Shown here: positions 16,163-24,300 of the stretch, piece after piece
Layout: every line of letters starts with the position of its first letter
Position numbering within the stretch: position 1 is the first letter of the stretch
Assembly (NCBI GenBank): GCA_017480195.1
Contig: JAFVBE010000012.1
Span: forward strand, 1 to 51,908
Length of the DNA: 51,908 bases
Direction: 5' to 3'
Source of the DNA: Lachnospiraceae bacterium
GTDB taxonomy: Bacteria; Bacillota; Clostridia; Lachnospirales; Lachnospiraceae
Notes under the pieces: generated by a model
The model's database searches: none
Seen by the model: the letters and a program-made list of their open reading frames with translations, nothing else
Told to the model about the DNA's origin: nothing
Made by a program: the position numbers and the translations under genes

Positions 16163-16253
16163 AACCAAGGTTAGATATAATCGCTCGTCAAACAAGCATA
16201 TTATATCAGATTTACCTTGGTTTAGCAACCGGGGTATTTTTATACCCTTTTTT
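16163..16253 (+). promoter_or_regulatory. Long inverted repeat and intrinsic terminator before the integrase
   Basis: AACCAAGGT..GATATAAT (16163-16181) pairs with ATTATATC..ACCTTGGTT (16200-16222). A terminator follows: GGGTATTTTTATACCC at 16232-16247 and six T at 16248-16253. The integrase ribosome site begins about 8 nt later. The arrangement looks like transcriptional attenuation, or a recombination-protein site followed by a terminator. Confidence 0.6.
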
Positions 16254-16273
16254 AAGAAAGAAGGATGATATAT

Positions 16274-17332
16274 ATGAGGTTACCAAATGGATATGGAAGT
16301 GTGTATAAACTATCGGGAAAGCGACATAATCCATATATAGCACGTAAAACTATCGGATGGCTTTTGGATGACGAGTCTGGCACATCAAAACAACAGTATG
16401 TAACTATAGGATATTATCCAACAAGAGCTGCTGCCCTTACTGCCCTTTCCAACTACAATGAAAATCCATACGATATCAAAGTTAATTCAATTACCTTTTC
16501 AGAGGTTTATGAAAAATGGTCCGAAGAACACTTTGAAAATATCGTGAGCAGTGCAAGAAGAACATGGATAAGTGCCTTTAATCACTCGAAACCTCTACAC
16601 AATATGCGTATGCGTGACATAAGACCTAATCACATGGAAGAAACCATCAAACATGCTGATGTGGGTTCAAGCACCAAGCAACGTATGAAAAGTCTGTATA
16701 ATATGATTTATAAGTATTGTCTTAAATATGACATATGTGATAAAAATTACGCTGCCCTTTGTGAAAGAGTAAAAGATGATAAGCCCACTATTATACGTAT
16801 TCCATATGCTGATAACGAAGTACAGATATTATGGGATAACTTAGACTTTCCATTTGTTGATATGGTAATTATCGGAATATATTCCGGATGGCGTCCTCAA
16901 GAGCTCACCACGCTTAAACTCTCAGATGTGGATTTAAAAAATCATACCATATTCGGAGGGCTTAAGACTGAAGCAGGGCGTAACAGATGCGTTCCAATAC
17001 ATCATATTATATATGACCTTGTTAAGATTAATTACGAAAAAGCCATTGATTTGAAGAGTCCTTATCTATTTAATGATATAAATAGCAAACATGATGTGGC
17101 GCTTACATATGATAAATACCGGAGAAGATTTGAAAAGATTAATAAAATGTTTGAGCAAATTCACCGCCCACATGATACAAGACACACATTTATCACAAAA
17201 GCAAAAGAAGCAGGTGTAAATGAACATATACTTAAGCTTATGGTAGGACATGCAGTAACCGATATTACAGAAAAGGTATATACCCACAGAACAATAGAAG
17301 AACTAAAAAAAGAGATAGAAAAAATCACATAA
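16274..17332 (+). CDS. int: Tyrosine recombinase (integrase)
   Basis: The 352-residue protein has an N-terminal DNA-binding part typical of Tn916/phage-type integrases (LPNGYGSVYKLSGKRHNP) and a core-binding domain. Its catalytic domain carries Arg in SGWRPQELTTL, Lys after GGLKTEAGR, HDTRHTF (His-x-x-Arg), VGHAV (His) and the nucleophile Tyr in EKVYTHRT. It would insert and remove the element between the 59-bp repeats. ATG 16274 is chosen because AAGGA is 8 nt upstream; an in-frame ATG at 16265 overlaps that site. It lies beside the right attachment site, as is usual. No excisionase was identified. Confidence 0.94.
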   Translation: MRLPNGYGSVYKLSGKRHNPYIARKTIGWLLDDESGTSKQQYVTIGYYPTRAAALTALSNYNENPYDIKVNSITFSEVYEKWSEEHFENIVSSARRTWISAFNHSKPLHNMRMRDIRPNHMEETIKHADVGSSTKQRMKSLYNMIYKYCLKYDICDKNYAALCERVKDDKPTIIRIPYADNEVQILWDNLDFPFVDMVIIGIYSGWRPQELTTLKLSDVDLKNHTIFGGLKTEAGRNRCVPIHHIIYDLVKINYEKAIDLKSPYLFNDINSKHDVALTYDKYRRRFEKINKMFEQIHRPHDTRHTFITKAKEAGVNEHILKLMVGHAVTDITEKVYTHRTIEELKKEIEKIT

Positions 17333-17336
17333 AATC

Positions 17337-17370
17337 AGAGGGTAACAGAACTAAATCCGTTACCCTCTTT
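17337..17370. terminator. Terminator between integrase and GGGtGRT gene
   Basis: AGAGGGTAAC pairs with GTTACCCTCT, with a TTT tail on plus and GATTTTA on minus. It replaces the GGGtGRT gene's original terminator, which the element has displaced. Confidence 0.75.
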
Positions 17371-17382
17371 GCTGTTATAATT

Positions 17383-17412
17383 TGTTAGTTGTGTGTTAGT
17401 TATGTGTTAGTT
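17383..17412. repeat. Three TGTTAGTT direct repeats, 11-bp period
   Basis: Copies at 17383-17390, 17394-17401 and 17405-17412. Their place just inside the right attachment site suggests integrase arm-binding sites. Confidence 0.6.
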
Positions 17413-17451
17413 ACGCATAAAATTTCACCTATTTTTATACAACCTAACAAT

Positions 17452-17510
17452 ATCACAAACCCTTATAAATACTATATCTCTTAGAACTTACCAGCCTTAG
17501 CAGCCTCTTC
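17452..17510. repeat. Right attachment site (attR)
   Basis: It contains the last nine codons and stop of the GGGtGRT gene. It matches 14091-14149. The gene stays intact because the element supplied or kept the same 3' end. Confidence 0.8.
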
Positions 17511-18491
17511 TATAGATACTGCAACTGCAACAGTCATACCAACCATAGGGTTGTTACCTGCACCGATAAGTCCCATCATTTCTACATGAGCAGGAACTGA
17601 TGATGAACCTGCGAACTGTGCATCTGAGTGCATACGTCCTAAGGTATCAGTCATACCGTATGAAGCAGGACCTGCTGCCATATTATCAGGGTGAAGTGTA
17701 CGACCTGTACCACCACCTGAAGCTACTGAGAAGTACTTCTTGCCCTTCTCATTACATTCCTTCTTGTATGTACCTGCTACAGGATGTTGGAATCTGGTTG
17801 GGTTAGTTGAGTTACCTGTGATTGATACATCAACGCCTTCCTTCCACATAATTGCAACGCCCTCTGGTACTGAGTTAGCACCATAACAGTTTACCTTAGC
17901 ACGAAGCCCCTCTGAATAAGACTTACGTGAAATTTCTTTAACTTCATTAGTGTATGGATCATACTCAGTCTCAACAAATGTAAATCCGTTAATACGTGAG
18001 ATAATCTGTGCAGCATCCTTACCTAAACCATTAAGGATAACTCTAAGAGGCTTCTGACGAACCTTGTTAGCCTTCTCAGCGATACCGATTGCGCCCTCTG
18101 CTGCTGCAAATGACTCATGACCTGCAAGGAATGCAAAACACTCAGTCTCTTCCTCAAGCAACATCTTACCTAAGTTACCATGTCCAAGACCAACCTTACG
18201 GGTATCTGCAACTGAGCCCGGTATACAGAAAGACTGAAGTCCCTCTCCGATTGCTGCCGCTGCGTCTGCTGCTCTTCTGCAGCCCTTCTTGATTGCTATT
18301 GCTGCACCTACAGTATAAGCCCAGCATGCATTTTCAAAACAGATAGGCTGAATGCCCTTTATCTGATTGTATACATCTAAACCAGCATCCTTTGTAATCT
18401 TCTCTGCTTCTTCTATAGAGGAGATACCATAGCTGTTTAATACTTTATTTATCTGATCAATTCTTCTTTCATATGATTCGAATAATGCCAT
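17481..18491 (-). CDS. GGGtGRT protein
   Basis: The 336-residue protein carries the name-giving GGGTGRT motif in SVASGGGTGRTLHPDNMAAG. It is rich in Gly and Ala with several conserved Cys and His (ICFENACW, GHGNLGKML, HVEMMGLIGAGNNPM). The family is conserved in anaerobes, nearly always next to a NifU-like protein, and is thought to be linked to iron-sulfur metabolism; the reaction is unknown. Here the NifU-like gene is 18 nt upstream, and AAGGAGG precedes ATG 18491, so they form an operon. The 3' end is the attachment site of the integrative element but the frame is complete. Confidence 0.92.
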   Translation of the reverse strand: MALFESYERRIDQINKVLNSYGISSIEEAEKITKDAGLDVYNQIKGIQPICFENACWAYTVGAAIAIKKGCRRAADAAAAIGEGLQSFCIPGSVADTRKVGLGHGNLGKMLLEEETECFAFLAGHESFAAAEGAIGIAEKANKVRQKPLRVILNGLGKDAAQIISRINGFTFVETEYDPYTNEVKEISRKSYSEGLRAKVNCYGANSVPEGVAIMWKEGVDVSITGNSTNPTRFQHPVAGTYKKECNEKGKKYFSVASGGGTGRTLHPDNMAAGPASYGMTDTLGRMHSDAQFAGSSSVPAHVEMMGLIGAGNNPMVGMTVAVAVSIEEAAKAGKF

Positions 18492-18509
18492 TATCGTTAC
18501 CTCCTTCTA

Positions 18510-19217
18510 TTACTTGTCCAACTCTTTATCTGTACGTGGATCAATTAACTTAACTGCATCAGCGACTCTACCATACTGTCCACAAGACTTCTCGTAAGCA
18601 GTATTAGGATCGTCACCCTTCTTGATGAAGTCAGTCATCTTACCGAGGTTAACGAACTTATAACCAATTATCAAATCTTCTGCATCCAAAGCGATAGCAG
18701 TAACATATCCCTCAGCCATCTCAAGGTAACGAGGTCCCTTAGCCAGAGTACCATACATAGTACCAACCTGTGAGCGAAGACCTTTACCTAAATCCTCAAG
18801 ACCTGCACCAACTGCAAGACCATCCTCTGAGAACGCACTCTGTGAACGACCATATACTATCTGTAAGAAAAGCTCTCTCATAGCTGTATTGATAGCATCA
18901 CATACAAGGTCAGTATTAAGTGCTTCCATAACAGTAAGACCAGGTAAAATCTCTGCTGCCATAGCTGCTGAGTGAGTCATACCTGAACAACCGATAGTTT
19001 CTACCAAAGCTTCCTGAATGATACCTTCCTTAACATTGAGTGAAAGCTTGCAAGCTCCCTGCTGTGGAGCACACCAGCCTACACCATGTGTAAAACCAGA
19101 GATATCCTTTACTTCCTTTGCCTGTACCCACTTTGCCTCTTCAGGAATAGGTGCACTGCCATGATGCACGCCCTGAGCAACCGGACACATGTTTTCAACT
19201 TCCTTTGTGTAAATCAT
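18510..19217 (-). CDS. NifU/IscU-like iron-sulfur scaffold protein paired with GGGtGRT
   Basis: The 235-residue protein has the IscU-like fold signature ETIGCSGMTHSAAMAAEILPG, plus Cys in VGWCAPQQGACK and KSCGQYGRV that could hold a cluster. It is longer than ordinary IscU (about 130 residues), with extra C-terminal sequence typical of the subgroup paired with GGGtGRT proteins. It probably carries an Fe-S cluster in the cytoplasm. AAAGGAG lies 7-8 nt before ATG 19217. First gene of a two-gene operon; the 250-bp leader (19218-19467) shows no strong promoter by eye. Confidence 0.88.
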   Translation of the reverse strand: MIYTKEVENMCPVAQGVHHGSAPIPEEAKWVQAKEVKDISGFTHGVGWCAPQQGACKLSLNVKEGIIQEALVETIGCSGMTHSAAMAAEILPGLTVMEALNTDLVCDAINTAMRELFLQIVYGRSQSAFSEDGLAVGAGLEDLGKGLRSQVGTMYGTLAKGPRYLEMAEGYVTAIALDAEDLIIGYKFVNLGKMTDFIKKGDDPNTAYEKSCGQYGRVADAVKLIDPRTDKELDK

Positions 19218-19467
19218 GTCGAAACTCCTTTCAAATATGAAATTATTACCGAATTATTCATAAAAGAATCTTATTAGGATTATAATAATCTACAAAAGCT
19301 TTCGAATAATCCGGATTTTAATAGTAACAAATCAGCCCACTATAATCATGATAAGCTCAAAGAACCTGCTGAAATTCTATTGAACAACAAATGATTATTT
19401 GTTGGAATTTATTGCTACCGAACATACAATAATTTTCTCACAAATCAGACAATAAGTCTACTGTTTT

Positions 19468-19854
19468 TTACTTTTTTTCTTTACCTAATTTGCTTTCCTT
19501 TTTATCATCCTCATCATCATCCGTATCATCTTTGATAACGGCAGAACCCGCCTTTTCAACCTCGGCTATAGCATTTTTGTGCATAGGAATTCTACAATGT
19601 CTGTCATTACCGAACTCTACAATAACTGTCGTGTCATCAACTATGTCAAGTAAAGTTCCATAGAAACCGCCTGTCGTCATAACAGTATCACCGGGCTCCA
19701 TAGAATTATGAAGGTCCTCCATCTGCTTACGCTGCTTCTTCTGTGGCAATACCATCACAAGATACATAATTCCTATAATTACCACAAAATAAATTACAAT
19801 TGCTATTCCACTCATTCCTCCGGTACTTGCAGAGGTTGCTGCTTCTAAAATCAT
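19468..19854 (-). CDS. yajC: Preprotein translocase subunit YajC
   Basis: The 128-residue protein has one N-terminal membrane helix (about residues 18-36) and then the family signature LPQKKQRKQMEDLHNSMEPG, D-VMTTGGFYGTL and IVEFGNDRHCRIPMHKNAI. YajC joins SecDF in protein export. The C-terminal 25 residues are strongly acidic then basic. It follows tgt by 18 nt, the usual neighbour in bacteria. Confidence 0.94.
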   Translation of the reverse strand: MILEAATSASTGGMSGIAIVIYFVVIIGIMYLVMVLPQKKQRKQMEDLHNSMEPGDTVMTTGGFYGTLLDIVDDTTVIVEFGNDRHCRIPMHKNAIAEVEKAGSAVIKDDTDDDEDDKKESKLGKEKK

Positions 19855-19872
19855 TTATATTTCCTCCTAAAC

Positions 19873-21003
19873 TTAATTCTTATTTTCAAAGCCGGAAAGC
19901 TTATTCCGCTTATACTCACTAAAGCGGTGCTCCTCTATGGCCTCTCGAATCTCTTTCATCATATTATTATAAAAGTACAAATTATGCAAGACGCAAAATC
20001 TCATTCCCAGCATTTCTTTCGCCTTAAGCAAATGTCTTATATATGCTCTTGAATACCTCTTACACACAGGACAGCCACAGCCCTCCTCGATAGGTTCTGT
20101 GTCTGTCTCATATTGAGCATTAAATAAGTTAAGCTTTCCATGATTAGTATACACATGTCCGTGTCTGCCGTTCCTTGACGGATATACACAGTCAAAGAAG
20201 TCAACTCCACGCTCAACTGCCTCTAAAATATTTGCAGGTGTTCCAACCCCCATAAGGTAGGTTGGTTTTTCCTTCGGAAGATACGGCACTGTTGCCTCGA
20301 TGATTCGATACATCTCCTCATGCGTTTCGCCAACAGCAAGTCCGCCTATGGCGTATCCGTCCAAATCCATATCCGATATCGCCTTAGCGTGCTCGATTCT
20401 TATATCCTCGAATACTCCTCCCTGATTGATACCAAACAACATCTGATTCTTATTAATGGTATCAGGAAGCTCATTAAGTCTCTTCATTTCAGCCTTGCAG
20501 CGCGCAAGCCATCTTGTAGTCCTGTCAACTGACGGCTGAATGTAACTCCTGTCTGCCACAGATGGCGGACACTCATCAAATGCCATAGCGATAGTCGATG
20601 CAAGATTAGACTGTATCTGCATACTCTCCTCAGGCCCCATAAATATTTTTCTGCCATCTATATGAGAATTAAAGTATACTCCCTCTTCTTTAATCTTGCG
20701 AAGTCCTGCCAGAGAGAAAACCTGAAATCCTCCTGAATCAGTAAGTATCGGCTTATCCCACGACATAAATTTGTGTAAGCCGCCCATCTTTTTAATAAGC
20801 TCGTCTCCCGGTCTTACATGCAGGTGATAGGTATTGGACAACTGAACTAAGGTTCCTATATTCTCCAAATCCTCCGTAGATACCGCACCCTTGATAGCTG
20901 CCACCGTTCCGACATTCATAAAAACAGGCGTCTGTATGACTCCATGCGGAGTATGGAGCTCACCTCTTTTTGCACTTTTCTCTGTTGTAATTAATTTATA
21001 CAT
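19873..21003 (-). CDS. tgt: tRNA-guanine transglycosylase
   Basis: The 376-residue enzyme exchanges guanine-34 of GUN-anticodon tRNAs for the queuosine precursor preQ1. TDSGGFQVFSL holds a catalytic Asp and DECPPS substrate-binding residues. The zinc site is visible as CGCPVCKRYSRAYIRHL with a later His in CVLHNLYFY. GINQGG and AIGGLAVGE line the base pocket. Length is normal. No other queuosine gene is in the window, and the operon continues with yajC. Confidence 0.96.
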   Translation of the reverse strand: MYKLITTEKSAKRGELHTPHGVIQTPVFMNVGTVAAIKGAVSTEDLENIGTLVQLSNTYHLHVRPGDELIKKMGGLHKFMSWDKPILTDSGGFQVFSLAGLRKIKEEGVYFNSHIDGRKIFMGPEESMQIQSNLASTIAMAFDECPPSVADRSYIQPSVDRTTRWLARCKAEMKRLNELPDTINKNQMLFGINQGGVFEDIRIEHAKAISDMDLDGYAIGGLAVGETHEEMYRIIEATVPYLPKEKPTYLMGVGTPANILEAVERGVDFFDCVYPSRNGRHGHVYTNHGKLNLFNAQYETDTEPIEEGCGCPVCKRYSRAYIRHLLKAKEMLGMRFCVLHNLYFYNNMMKEIREAIEEHRFSEYKRNKLSGFENKN

Positions 21004-21081
21004 ATATTCACCACTCTTTGTTTAATGCACTTCGCTCATTCTACCATAAATGCAGATATAATCAAAGTAATAAATTTGATA

Positions 21082-21140
21082 TTTTATCATTCTTTATCAT
21101 TTTTATATTCTTTTATCATTCTTTATCATTTTTTATTATT
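21082..21140. repeat. Tandem T-rich duplication upstream of tgt
   Basis: TTTTATCATTCTTTATCATT is repeated with a 29-bp period (starts 21082 and 21111). It lies between divergent genes. It may be simple low-complexity slippage. Confidence 0.55.
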
Positions 21141-21277
21141 TTCTTACTACCATTATTTATTAATACTGTCAATTATGTAAAGTCTAAATTAACTATGGAC
21201 TATTTCACATAAAAAAATTATAATATATGATGATTATTAAATCCGGACACTTAAATCCGTGTACAAAGGGGTAAACT

Positions 21278-21550
21278 ATGTTCAGAGTATGGGGCAGAAC
21301 CGTAAAACGAGGTCATACAATTAAAGAATATACAGCATGTATTGAGGACTATACCTTAAACAGAACCAGAAAGGTTTATGCCGCTTTAGATGAGATATGT
21401 CAGAATCTTAAGCTCCCCAAACCATACTGGCTCAACCTCAATCAGAAGGACTTTATACAGTTTGCAAAGACAAGATTTACTCAGGATAATTTTATGGATA
21501 AGATTGATTTTGATTATCTGGAATTTCAGGTTATAGAAGAAGATTATTGA
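21278..21550 (+). CDS. Conserved Lachnospiraceae-type small protein
   Basis: The 90-residue protein is hydrophilic without signal or membrane segment. Its middle ALDEICQNLKLPKPYWLNLN and end TRFTQDNFMDKIDFDYLEFQ resemble a small protein family I know mainly from Lachnospiraceae, of unknown function. AAAGGGG is 6 nt before the ATG. It is the first gene of a four-gene run with an ABC exporter, 14 nt ahead of the ATPase. Confidence 0.82.
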   Translation: MFRVWGRTVKRGHTIKEYTACIEDYTLNRTRKVYAALDEICQNLKLPKPYWLNLNQKDFIQFAKTRFTQDNFMDKIDFDYLEFQVIEEDY

Positions 21551-21564
21551 TTCGGGAGAAAACC

Positions 21565-22185
21565 ATGTTTAATATAGAAAACATTTCAAAAGCATATGGC
21601 AAAAAACTGATTTTAGATGATATTTCTTTCTCGGCAAATGAAGGTGAAGCTATCGGAATCTTAGGACTTAACGGTTCCGGTAAATCCACTCTGCTATCAT
21701 GTATAGCAGAGAAATATTCAGATGAAGCCATAGGCTATCTGCCACAGGAAAATCCATTATTTAACGAGTTAAAACCTGTGGACAACATTAAGATGTGGTG
21801 TGATTTAAAAAAAGATGAAATCCTGTCGCGTCTCAATGAGCCGCCTTTGGTTCAACTTGGCATTAACAGCTATATCGACACACCTGTATCCAAGCAGTCG
21901 GGCGGTATGAAAAAAAGATTAAGTCTTGCCACAGTTCTAATAAATAACCCATCCATACTTCTTATGGATGAGCCATTTGCAGCTTTAGACCTTCCCGCAA
22001 AGCAGGACATCCTCGCATATATGAGAGAATTTCTTAATAATAGAGGAACTATTATCATAGCATCTCACGAGGAGGAAATATTCAAATTCTGCAATAGGGT
22101 ATTCCTGTTAAAGAACGGCGGTCTTATTGATACCGCACAGTTGACTGCAAATAATATAAGCTATGTCGATATTCTAAGGAGTTAA
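21565..22185 (+). CDS. ABC transporter ATP-binding protein
   Basis: The 206-residue ATPase has a Walker A LGLNGSGKSTLL, Q-loop YLPQENPLF, signature QSGGMKKRLSLA, Walker B ILLMDEPFAALD and switch His in IASHEEE. It is complete but short. It would power the two membrane proteins encoded next. ATG 21565 (GGGAG 7 nt upstream) is preferred over an in-frame ATG at 21547 overlapping the previous stop. The next gene begins one base after its stop. Confidence 0.93.
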   Translation: MFNIENISKAYGKKLILDDISFSANEGEAIGILGLNGSGKSTLLSCIAEKYSDEAIGYLPQENPLFNELKPVDNIKMWCDLKKDEILSRLNEPPLVQLGINSYIDTPVSKQSGGMKKRLSLATVLINNPSILLMDEPFAALDLPAKQDILAYMREFLNNRGTIIIASHEEEIFKFCNRVFLLKNGGLIDTAQLTANNISYVDILRS

Positions 22186-22186
22186 G

Positions 22187-23308
22187 ATGACAAGAAAAAA
22201 ATTATTTTTGAACTTAATATCCGCAGATATAAAAAGATTAAAAAAATATATTCTGTCAATAGTTATTGCTATATCATTATTACTTACCTTCTGTGGTATG
22301 GCAGGTTTACTTGTGTCCAAAAACATCTACAGGGAAGATATATATAACGCCGTAAAAATAGCCTACTATGTCCCACCACAGGATAAGGATTTCAGGTATC
22401 TTTCGATGGCAGTGGATTTTCTGGAAAACCTGAAAAGTATGAACGAAACTGCAAATATAATAGAGGTTGACAGTATAGATGACGGATATGCAATGCTTGA
22501 TTCTAACGAGGTTTTATTCTTTGTAAATGTATCCGAAGGTTTTTTTGAAGGCATTATGAATGGTACAAATCCTCCTCTTGATATAATTGTCAGAGATAAT
22601 ACAAGCTTAGCATCCTATATATCCAATCAATTATTCTTATCCCTCACAGGTTATCTGGGGATCGCACAGGCAGCGATATACAGTGCACTTGATGTAGCTC
22701 GCGAAAATAATTTTACTGACGAAGAATATAGTCAGGTCTATAAAGCTTCCAACATAGTATTTCTGGAAAGAGTATTCTCAAAGGATGAAGTAATTGACGA
22801 GAAAGAAGCAACCTCCGAAGGAGGCTACAGTTTAATTGAACACTATATAAGTGTAGCTGTCCTGCTGAGTCTTCTCTTTATGTCATTTATCCTTATTCCT
22901 TATATGCAGGGTTATGATAATGGTATACGCCCAAAGCTCATGACATATCATATAGGTGGTTTTCATTTCTTTACAAGCAATTTTCTATGTGCCATACCGG
23001 CGCTTATTATAGCGTATCTGCCCTGTTATATCATAATCAGTATAATATTTGGACACATCAATCCGGTTGGTATATTAGCAGCTTTGCCAACCATAATAAG
23101 CATAGCATGTATCATTGCTCTTATTTCAAATTTAAGTAAAAATGTCTTCTCAGGAAATATGGCAATGCTTTTTATAACACTGATAATAGTCTATATAGGC
23201 GGCGGTATAATCCCAAGCTCGATGCTGCCTCATATAATTAAACAGATATCTGCATTTACACCGGGACATTATATGATTTCTAACCTTGCTTTCTCATTAT
23301 TTGGATAA
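22187..23308 (+). CDS. ABC-2 type permease
   Basis: The 373-residue protein has one N-terminal helix (about 18-45), a roughly 190-residue extracytoplasmic domain, and about five helices from residue 220 to the end. This is the ABC-2 export layout. It begins one base after the ATPase stop, so translation is probably coupled. Substrate unknown; ABC-2 exporters move peptides, polysaccharides or drugs. Confidence 0.85.
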   Translation: MTRKKLFLNLISADIKRLKKYILSIVIAISLLLTFCGMAGLLVSKNIYREDIYNAVKIAYYVPPQDKDFRYLSMAVDFLENLKSMNETANIIEVDSIDDGYAMLDSNEVLFFVNVSEGFFEGIMNGTNPPLDIIVRDNTSLASYISNQLFLSLTGYLGIAQAAIYSALDVARENNFTDEEYSQVYKASNIVFLERVFSKDEVIDEKEATSEGGYSLIEHYISVAVLLSLLFMSFILIPYMQGYDNGIRPKLMTYHIGGFHFFTSNFLCAIPALIIAYLPCYIIISIIFGHINPVGILAALPTIISIACIIALISNLSKNVFSGNMAMLFITLIIVYIGGGIIPSSMLPHIIKQISAFTPGHYMISNLAFSLFG

Positions 23309-23325
23309 AGGGAGTTAATAAAACT

Positions 23326-24273
23326 ATGAAAATGTGCAACAGATTTGTTGTTTTATCAAAGAGAATATTTAAGAAGAAATTGTATATCGCCATGCTTCTG
23401 CTCCTAATCGCATTTACCGTCGTGTATCACCTGCTTCCTGAGAGAGAGCAGAGTACCGATATAAGAGTAGGCGTATATTGTGAGGACACATCAGATTATG
23501 CCACAGCGTTTAATGATAAGCTGCTCGCAGGCAATACATTGTATAAATTTTATTTCACCGACAGCGAGAGCGGACTGCTATCGGATATCCAATCAGGCAA
23601 GGCAGAATGCGGATTTAAAATCCCTGATAATTTCTTCATTGATTATATAAAGAATTCAAGCACTGATAATAAGATAATACTTTATACTCTACCATCCACT
23701 ACTCTTGGTGCCGCTATATCTGAGACATTTTTTAACAGCGTACTTTATGTCTGCTCATTTGACATACTTATCGACAGCACTGATTTATACGATTATAGGG
23801 ATGCAGTAAAAGATAAAATGAACGCTTATATGAATGGAGATAAAATATTTAAAATGTCAGACCTGACTAACGGCGAATATGATTATGCTACTATGACCTA
23901 CAAGATAAATATACCTATACACGAAATATCTATACTGCTGATATTATTCTCAGGTCTGCTCGGGCTTTATTCCTATATTCAGGATGCCGAGAAGAATATT
24001 TATATTGCGCTGAGACGAAGTGAGCGTTTTGGCTTAAAAAGCTTATATATCATAACCGCACTTCTGCCTGTTGCATTTACAGGAATTGTTTGTATGCTAA
24101 TTTCCTCATATAACACTTCAAAGATACTTAGTCTGCTTTTGGCGACTATATTAACCTTTATATTATCATATTTTCTTAGTATATTAATTAAAAGAAGCAC
24201 CCTCTTGTCGAAGGTGCTTCCGATAATAGTGTTCATTGCTTTAGTTGTAACATTTATTATTTCTTTTATATAA
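23326..24273 (+). CDS. ABC-2 type permease, second subunit
   Basis: The 315-residue protein repeats the layout of its neighbour: helix at about 17-33, a long external domain (residues 40-200), then about four helices including ISILLILFSGLLGLYSYI. It is shorter, with fewer clear helices. Together the two likely form a heterodimeric permease with the ATPase. GGGAG about 10 nt before the ATG. Last gene of the operon. Confidence 0.82.
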   Translation: MKMCNRFVVLSKRIFKKKLYIAMLLLLIAFTVVYHLLPEREQSTDIRVGVYCEDTSDYATAFNDKLLAGNTLYKFYFTDSESGLLSDIQSGKAECGFKIPDNFFIDYIKNSSTDNKIILYTLPSTTLGAAISETFFNSVLYVCSFDILIDSTDLYDYRDAVKDKMNAYMNGDKIFKMSDLTNGEYDYATMTYKINIPIHEISILLILFSGLLGLYSYIQDAEKNIYIALRRSERFGLKSLYIITALLPVAFTGIVCMLISSYNTSKILSLLLATILTFILSYFLSILIKRSTLLSKVLPIIVFIALVVTFIISFI

Positions 24274-24300
24274 TTGCAGCGAGGTAATTAAATCCTCCGC

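Larger units (their letters stand above)
14091..17510 (+). mobile_element. Small integrative element in the 3' end of the GGGtGRT gene
   Basis: A 59-bp near-identical direct repeat (14091-14149 and 17452-17510, a few mismatches) bounds about 3.4 kb. The right copy is the last codons and stop of the GGGtGRT gene; the left copy is a duplicate of the same 3' end. Inside are a Cro-like gene, a CI/LexA-like repressor, a HIRAN-domain gene, a type I toxin-antitoxin locus and a tyrosine recombinase next to the right end. There are no structural, packaging, replication or conjugation genes. It resembles a phage-derived satellite or a reduced prophage. Confidence 0.82.

Noticed and set aside
21082-21140. 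Regulatory repeat before tgt
   Set aside because: Simple T-rich tandem duplication; no conserved structure to support a function.
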